Assembly: GCA_006176705.1 (NCBI GenBank)
Contig: QRFJ01003060.1
Span: 62,001 to 126,000, forward strand
DNA length: 64,000 nt
DNA from: Cocos nucifera
Lineage: Eukaryota > Streptophyta > Magnoliopsida > Arecales > Arecaceae
Direction of reading: 5' to 3'
A program made the position numbers and the translations under genes. The stretch's first letter is position 1, and each line of letters starts with the position of its first letter. Positions 58,389 through 64,000 of this stretch are shown here, piece by piece. The notes below the pieces were generated by a model. It had not been told where the DNA came from. It worked only from the letters and a program-made list of their open reading frames with translations, and ran no database searches.

Positions 58389-60881
58389 TGAAAGGAATAT
58401 ACTCTCAAGCCAATTAATTTTTGGGATGTTCTTTATCTTCCAGACTCATGTAATGACATTTTTAATAAATAAAGGCATTTATTTCATCATATGCAGTGTC
58501 TTATTATTTATTTAAGATTATGATGAACCCTATAAATTAGGGCTATGATTTTAGGATTATGATGAGATCATACTAGTGAGACCTAAAATCTTAAAATCCT
58601 AATTTAAATATTTCTAGTCGATGGGACATTGAGTTAGGGATCAATATTTTTCGGTAAGACTAGCACATTCTTTGTATGCTCGATTGAGAGGGTGATTGAT
58701 CTCACAATAACTTGTGTATGACACTAATACAAGAATGTGGGTGCTCATTAGAGAATGAGTTCACTGAATTGATCCAAATTGAGAATATCTAATGGAGTCT
58801 TATCTACATGTCAATAGATGGTTCTCATAGTGGAATTTGTGCATGTAATCCTTTGACCTAAAACTATCCATAGAATCTTATATATATAAATCCATATTTT
58901 GGTTCATACTCATTCATGACTTAGTTATGTATGGGATGATCTGGATATGGTAGATTATATATATGAAGGTTGTGAGTAGGTTAACATGGAATCGATCTCT
59001 CTTGGTAAGAGGAAATAGCATCCTACCTGCTTCAAACAAATGATGATTCAGGAAGACTTTGATCAAAGCATGATGAAAATTAGAAATGATTTCTAATATT
59101 TCATTAAATGAATCATCATCATAAGATTGAAAGAGAAATGAATATGATATTGGGGTTGACATATTTCCATACCCAGAGTCATATTCAGGATGCAGGAAGA
59201 TCGAAGGATCTAGTTGCATGGTAATTTTCACTGAAGGATATTTTTGGTATTTCCATCAAAATTTTACATCTTTCGGATAGTCATGATATATTGCTAGACG
59301 TCAATCATGTCTTGTGAGTTCGATCAAATTAAAATTTTAATTTGATTATTAAATTAGAAAGTGTTCAAAATTAAGTCAAATTGGGTTGGCTAGTTTTGAC
59401 CTAAATTGGTTTGGTTGAGTTCTAATCAGATTAGGTCAAATCACACCCAGACTCACTGCTGGTTAGATGTAAAATCCAATGGGTCATACACAAAGAGAAT
59501 TGATTAAGGGTCTAATTAGATTGGACCATGTTTGCAAGATGAACATGCTAGCACATGTAGCAAACCCTAGCACCTGGTTTCGAGTTGGATTCGAATCGGC
59601 TTTCGATTTGGGCTAATCTAGATCTGATTTGAGCCAAATAGGATTTGGTCTTAAATTTGGTTAACCTAGATTGATTGGGCTTCATATTGGGCACCACATA
59701 CCTACATCCTACATGCCAGAGAGTCTCTCTCTTGTGCATGGAAAGTCTTTCATGCGCAAAGAACTCTTTGGCGCATGGAATTAGTTGGCGCCTACCTTCT
59801 TTAACTTTTTTCATTTGTTATTTCATGTAAATATTTTTTTTGAATTTGCATGGACATCAAATATAGGGTGCAGAAGAGTCCTTCTACAGATGAAATACTT
59901 CTTTTTCTTTTTAATTTTTTCGCCTAGGATGTTTTGTCGCCCAAGACCCCTTGCTGCCGAAGACTCTATGCCGCCTACTCCTCCTTGACGTTTCTTGGAC
60001 TAAGTCAAAGTCTCTTGGAACTTTGACTATTCAAAGATTATCTCCACGCCTTCTTGCTGAATGGGTGTCCCTTTTTAGAGCCATTGGATGGCCTTTTTTT
60101 ATGATTTAATGGATGAAAAGGATGACGCCATAGATGAAATATTGCGACTCTTCGTAAAAAACTTACGTAGAATTAGTCCAAGAGTCCTTCTGCTTTAAGG
60201 CACCTCTTGGACTAAGTCTACATCTTGTTATTTACTGATGAGGTATGAGAATGGCTGATGGGGCATGAGATATTGATGAGGAAAGGGCGTGAGAATTTTA
60301 GTTGGCACCCCTACGTACATTATAAATAGGGGTGCACACCATGAGTCTGGGAGTGTGTAAATTATCTTTCTTTCTTACAATAGTTTTTTTTTGTCCAATT
60401 TTCTTTCTTCCTTTCTCTTATCTAGACCTTGTCCTTATAAGAACAAGAAGTCATCTTAAGACTAAGAGATTAGGAAGGAAAATTAAGAAGATAAAAGAAA
60501 AAGAAAGAGAGATAAGGAGAGTCAAGGAAGATAACATAAAGGCTAAAGAAGGTCTTGCCCTTTTTAATTAAAGTTCTTATTATTAGAACTCTAATTATAT
60601 AAATCAAAGATGCTGGTGTCTTGATCAAATCTCTATATGAATCAATGTTGGAGGGTGAATATGTGGGCACCTGGTGGAAACCCTGACGGACTGCTACCGG
60701 CGATCAGGATCAATTTAGGGTTTAGCGATAAGAGGTATATTCTAATACTTTTTTTTATATTACAAATGCATGTTATATGATTTAATTGCTAATGAGGTGG
60801 TCCTAGGATTCGGATTTGGTTTATATGATTTCATATTTTATTTTGAAATCCATGCTTCCGTCCTGTACACCAAATCCATCA
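58389..60881 (+). repeat. TE-H 3' LTR
   Basis: 2,493 bases, TGAAAGGAATATACTC to AAATCCATCA. TATA box TATAAATA at 60321-60328, hairpin at 59751-59777. Confidence 0.93.
60321..60328 (+). promoter_or_regulatory. TATA box in TE-H 3' LTR
   Basis: TATAAATAGGGG, about 560 bases from the LTR end. It marks the likely U3/R border. The equivalent in the 5' LTR is mutated to TACAAATA. Confidence 0.65.
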
Positions 60882-60886
60882 CCATT

Positions 60887-61298
60887 TACACCTAATGGAT
60901 TTAATCCCTTCGGATGGGTCAACCAATGTTCATACATCATTGACCTTCATGGACTCTATTTTGAATTTCATGGCCTCAAGCTATTTCTCAGAATCGGATC
61001 TCTGCATAACATCTATATAAGTGATCGGATCCTCATCGTTCTCATCGAGTTTGATGGAATCACCATCCCAGATCAAGAAACCATAGTATCTATCTAGATA
61101 ATGTGGTACTCTATCGAATCGCCTTAATGGTGTAGGTACACTAGGCTCCGAATCTGATCTAATCAAATTCAACTTAGGTTCAGCTACAGGTGTCAATTTT
61201 TCTATCTGTTGAACTTTACCAAGTTCAATATTAGAGGCAACAGTTTCTTCACTAAGAAACTCCTTTTCCAAAAAGGTTGCCTTAAGACTGACGAACAT
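60887..61298 (-). pseudogene. TE-G reverse-transcriptase start and integrase C-terminus
   Basis: On - from 61298: MFVSLKATFLEKEFLSEETV, a Glu/Pro-rich linker, RVPHYLDRYYGFLIWDGDSI, EDPITYIDVMQRSDSEK, a stop where Trp is usual, then about SMKVNDV.TLVDPSEGIKSI and the CKW motif at the boundary of TE-H. The next residues of the domain are at 50886 on the other side of TE-H. Confidence 0.85.
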
Positions 61299-62228
61299 CT
61301 TTTGTTCATCAGTATGGTAGAAATAGTATCCTTTGATCTCTTTTGGGTATTCTATAAATGTACACTTGTCAGACCTAGGTCTAAGTTTATCTGTAACTAA
61401 CCATTTGACATAAACTGGGTACCCCCAAATCTTATGGTGTAAAAGTGCTAGCTTATGCCCTATTCATATCTCATATGGAGTCTTAACTACAGACTTACTT
61501 GGAATTCTATTTAACAGATAACAAGTCGATTTGAGTATATATTCTTAAAAAGATATCGGCAAGCTGGCAAAATCCATCATGGATCGAACCATATCTAATA
61601 GAGTCTGATTCCTCCTTTTAGATATACTATTATACTATGGTATTCCTGAAGGAGTCTATTAGAAGAGAATCCCATTTTTTCCTAGATATGTGAGAAATTA
61701 ACCAAAAAGATATTTTCCTCCTCAGTCAGACCAAAGAGTTTTAATATTCTTCTAAGTTTGTTTTTCTACTTCACTTTAGAATCGTTTGAAGATTTCAAAT
61801 GAATTCGACTTGTGTTTCATCAGATAGACATATCCATATCTGGATAGATCATCTATGAAAGTGATGAAGTAGAAATATCCATCTTTGTTACTTGTACTCA
61901 TTGGTCCACATACATCAATATGTACTAAACCTAAGAGCTCAGTGATTTTTTTATCTTTTTCAATAAAAGGTGACTTGATCATTTTTCCAAAAAGACAGGA
62001 CTCACAGGTTGAAAGTGATTCACAATCACTGACTTTGAGGATTCCCTCTTGAGTCAACATGTTTATCTTGTTCTTATTTATATGACCTTGCCTATAGTGC
62101 CATAAATAGATATCTGATACACTGTCTAATCTAGGATGCTTGCTAGTTGAATAGATTACATTAACAGGTTGTGATAGCATATATACATCATTGTTCAAAT
62201 GTCCATAGAAAATAGTAACACCATTCAT
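61299..62228 (-). pseudogene. TE-G integrase
   Basis: 62228-61776 is open: MNGVTIFYGHLNNDVYMLSQ, pre-integrase LWHYRQGHINKNKINML, CESCLFGKMIKSPF, then the catalytic core LVHIDVCGPMSTSNKDGYFY and FIDDLSRYGYVYLMKHKS. The first two catalytic Asp are present. 61775-61299 carries the rest with stops, including the region that normally reads TPQ.NGV.ER.N.TL and a C-terminal block. Confidence 0.85.
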
Positions 62229-62504
62229 AATGATATTATAAACTTATTTCTTTATTGAAAATTCATAATCATTTTTAGTCAGAAGGCCTATAGAAATAAC
62301 ATTCAAAAAAAAACTGGGATAGAAATGACAATCACTAAAAACAATGATATGGAATTCAAATACAAGTTTTAGAATTTTTAAAGCTAGAACTGAAATTGGT
62401 CTTCCATCTCCAACATTCAGGAATCTTTCATCTTGCTCAAATCTCCTACTGACCTATAATCCCTGTAATGAATTGCAAATATGGTAAGAGCTATCGGTAT
62501 CCAA
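62229..62504 (-). pseudogene. TE-G protease remnant
   Basis: From 62504 on -: VLDTDSSYHICNSLQGL, then RRFEQDERFLNVGDGRPISV and FHIIVFSDCHFYPSFFLNVI. This is the Copia protease. The active site reads DTD where DTG is needed. It is cut at its start by TE-I. Confidence 0.8.
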
Positions 62505-62520
62505 TACTACTATAAAAAAG

Positions 62521-62870
62521 AGCTATGGTAGTAGTTTGTAACCGCTGTCGTAGTCCAAAAAATTGCTGCCATAGGCTATGGTAGCGATTTTCTAACCACT
62601 GCTACTACGGTCATCACCGTAACTCTATGGCAGCAGTTGTTGCAGTGATTGTTAGAACTGCTATCATAGATAGTCTATTACAGCGGTTTATAAACCGCTG
62701 CAATAGATTGACCTATCGCAGCGGTTACGTAACCGCTACCATAGGTAATCTATAGCAGCGATTTCTTAACCGCTGTCATAGGTCTAGTGTAGTGGTTGGC
62801 ATTGGACCTATAGCAGTGGTTAGCACGGATATGTCAGCAGTTATAAAACCACTATCATAGATCTTGAATA
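62521..62870. repeat. CACTA subterminal repeat array
   Basis: Many copies of GCAGCGGTT, AACCGCTG and CTATGGCAG-like units. 62675-62706 is a 32-base palindrome with one mismatch in 16 pairs. 62712-62745 is a 34-base palindrome with two mismatches in 17. In En/Spm such repeats bind the TnpA-type protein. Confidence 0.85.
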
Positions 62871-63009
62871 ACTAAAAAAATAAAATTTTTATTTTTTATA
62901 TATTTTATCTAATAAATATAGATATATAACATAAGAAAATATAATAAATATAAAAATTATTTTGAAATGCTAAAATTTTATTATCGAATAAAATTTATTA
63001 TAATTTTTT
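62871..63009. other. AT-rich spacer between subterminal repeats and CACTA gene
   Basis: Nearly pure A/T; the likely 3' untranslated region of the minus-strand transposon gene. Nothing else seen. Confidence 0.6.
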
Positions 63010-63300
63010 TTAAAAAAATAAAATACAGTAAATATCTCCTAAATCTACATCATCATCATCGTCGTCATCACTAGGAGCTAGAGCCAGAGCTGGAGTCGAA
63101 GCCGGAGCTGGAGCTGGAATGTGGGCCAACATATCCTCGAAGTCTGTGACTCCAAAATATACGTTGAGCATCGACATCATATTTCTCACGGTGTCCTTCG
63201 GATGAGATGCGCGCTCCTCAGCCCAATCTGTCTGTATCGCAGTATGATCTACCCATGCCAATGCCTCCTCAAGCTCCTCCCGACTGACGACACCGAAAGT
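63010..63300 (-). CDS. CACTA-associated protein, C-terminal exon
   Basis: Reads MAWVDHTAIQTDWAEERASH, then MMSMLNVYFGVTDFEDMLAH, an Ala/Pro stretch (IPAPAPASTPALALAP) and an acidic run (SDDDDDDDVDLGDI). The stop is close by, at 63010. It is the end of the protein whose Transposase_24-like part lies to the right. No catalytic motif is visible here. Confidence 0.55.
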   Translation of the reverse strand, partial: TFGVVSREELEEALAWVDHTAIQTDWAEERASHPKDTVRNMMSMLNVYFGVTDFEDMLAHIPAPAPASTPALALAPSDDDDDDDVDLGDIYCILFF

Positions 63301-63540
63301 CTATGAGGAGATGCTCGCCTCGGATCAGTAGCTCGTCGACGTGTATCCGGACCTACATCGGATCCTCCCAGAGTGCTTAGGCCCTAAGACCTGAGATAGA
63401 TGGTCATGGGGCCTAGAGGTATCCGAGCCCTCACTCGTAAGCGCATCTAACTGATCCTATAATTATAAATTAAAATAAAATTTATAAGAAATACTATTAT
63501 ACTAATCATATATACTAATATATTTAATACTTACAAAAAT

Positions 63541-64000
63541 ACGTCCGATCGCGGCATTCATCGGTCTGCCCGTCTTGTTAGTACGGTTGGATCAAAAAAT
63601 CTCACTATGACTGGAAATCACTCCATCTCTCATCAGCTATAACAAAGAATAAATTTATCAAAAAGATGATAAAAAATATGAATTTAATTTATCTAGTAAG
63701 ATTTAAAATTAATTATCTCTCTATGCACACGACTGGACATAGACTCATGGCCTAGAGTGTGCGTATTCTCCTGGGCTGCACGGTTCTTTCAATTCTAATG
63801 AGAGGTAGCCTAACATGTATTCAAATAAATAATAAATATTTAAAAAATATTTAAATAAAATTTTAAGCATATTAAAATATTTAGAAGTTAAAAATTTTAT
63901 CTCAAACTCTTGGCTCCTTCAGTGTCTAACCATCCTCTTCCACTGACTCAGAGGACAGTCCTGTATCCAAAGAACAAGCTCCTCCGGAGTGTCTCGTTGG
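63541..64000 (-). CDS. CACTA-associated Transposase_24-like domain, partial
   Basis: From the right edge on -: DTPEELVLWIQDCPLSQWKR, then near 63800-63720 NWKNRAAQENTHTLGHESMS, and near 63650-63545 RDGVISSHSEIF with RTNKTGRPMNAAIGRIF. This pattern (NK.NR....HT.GSKS, then E.F..TH..KDGR..) is that of the plant Transposase_24 (Ptta/En/Spm) family. AT-rich gaps between the blocks (63450-63540, 63640-63720, 63820-63900) look like introns, with one stop in a coding block. The start is outside the window. Confidence 0.6.

Larger units (their letters stand above)
50892..60881 (+). mobile_element. TE-H: complete long-LTR Copia element on +, youngest-looking in the window
   Basis: LTRs 50892-53362 and 58389-60881, target duplication CCATT at 50887-50891 and 60882-60886, primer-binding site TGGTATCAGAGC, gag, protease, integrase, reverse transcriptase, RNase H, polypurine tract AAGTGGGAGA. 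In 51001-51297 against 58499-58798 I count about a dozen substitutions, all transitions, and one 12-base indel. The pol is the best preserved here, with one open stretch of 280 codons. It is still interrupted by stops and lacks a normal protease site and zinc knuckle, so it cannot move on its own. It is inserted in the reverse transcriptase of TE-G. Confidence 0.93.
47092..64000 (-). mobile_element. TE-G: long-LTR Copia element on -, running off the right edge
   Basis: 3' LTR 47092-49450, polypurine tract ACAAGTGGGAGT on - (49451-49462), RNase H and reverse transcriptase 49463-50886, interrupted by TE-H, then reverse-transcriptase start, integrase and protease 60887-62504, interrupted by TE-I. 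Gag and the 5' LTR must lie beyond the window. The LTR shares long blocks with TE-E (compare 48437-48500 with 16220-16310 on the other strand), so the two are one family. Many stops: inactive. Confidence 0.85.
62505..64000 (-). mobile_element. TE-I: CACTA (En/Spm) DNA transposon, left part
   Basis: The edge at 62505 reads TACTACTATAAAAAAG, a CACTA-type terminus with the first C as T. Next comes about 370 bases of subterminal repeats built on AGCGGTT/AACCGCT, often as back-to-back inverted pairs. A minus-strand transposase-related gene follows. It lies in the protease of TE-G. The other end is beyond the window, so the terminal inverted repeat and the 3-base target duplication cannot be checked. 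Confidence 0.8.

Noticed and set aside
63010..63300. Independent host gene with an acidic tail
   Set aside because: Position just inside CACTA subterminal repeats, and the neighbouring Transposase_24-like blocks, indicate a transposon gene.
1..64000. tRNA, rRNA, microRNA, organelle-derived inserts, CRISPR arrays
   Set aside because: None recognised on reading both strands. The only tRNA-like matches are retroelement primer-binding sites.

Overview
This is a plant nuclear window, most likely from a monocot and probably a palm such as oil palm. The palm call is inference, from how the long-LTR Copia, Gypsy and CACTA families resemble palm repeats I remember. It is AT-rich, has one intron-containing host gene, and is otherwise nested transposable elements. 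No bacterial-style operon, CRISPR array, rRNA or tRNA gene is visible.

Layout. (1) 1-8600: the 3' end of a Copia element on + (TE-A). Its long LTR is split by a complete but decayed Tnt1/Tork-like Copia element on - (TE-B, 2527-8070). (2) 8617-9219: the 3' end of a Gypsy element (integrase C-terminus, polypurine tract, LTR). (3) 9412-14054: a six-exon NAC transcription factor gene on -, with TATA box, GA-rich leader, ABRE-like and TGACGTCA sites. Exons 1, 4, 5 and 6 are clean; exons 2 and 3 carry frame breaks. (4) 14786-44027: a three-level nest. A Gypsy element on - (TE-D, target duplication TTAAG) holds a long-LTR Copia element on + (TE-E, 15269-41724), whose 3' LTR holds another Copia element on - (TE-F, 30814-41111, target duplication TTTAG). 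(5) 44028-47091: intergenic sequence with two possible solo LTRs and a G-box. (6) 47092-64000: a Copia element on - (TE-G, running off the right edge). Its reverse transcriptase is interrupted by a Copia element on + (TE-H, 50892-60881, target duplication CCATT) and its protease by a CACTA DNA transposon (TE-I, 62505 to the edge).

Assembly quality matters here. A 25-N gap (21806-21830) is followed by about 4.4 kb that repeats 16156-20487 with many one-base insertions and deletions. This looks like unpolished long-read gap filling, not a biological duplication. Similar noise is visible in parts of 28.8-36.5 kb and 39-41 kb. Frame breaks in those stretches should not be read as evolutionary decay.

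Working together: the only likely functional locus is the NAC gene. The retroelements are all inactivated by stops, frame breaks, lost catalytic residues or deletion. The most interesting non-coding signal is a short hairpin inside the LTRs of several Copia families; between two of them the stem shows a paired (compensatory) change.
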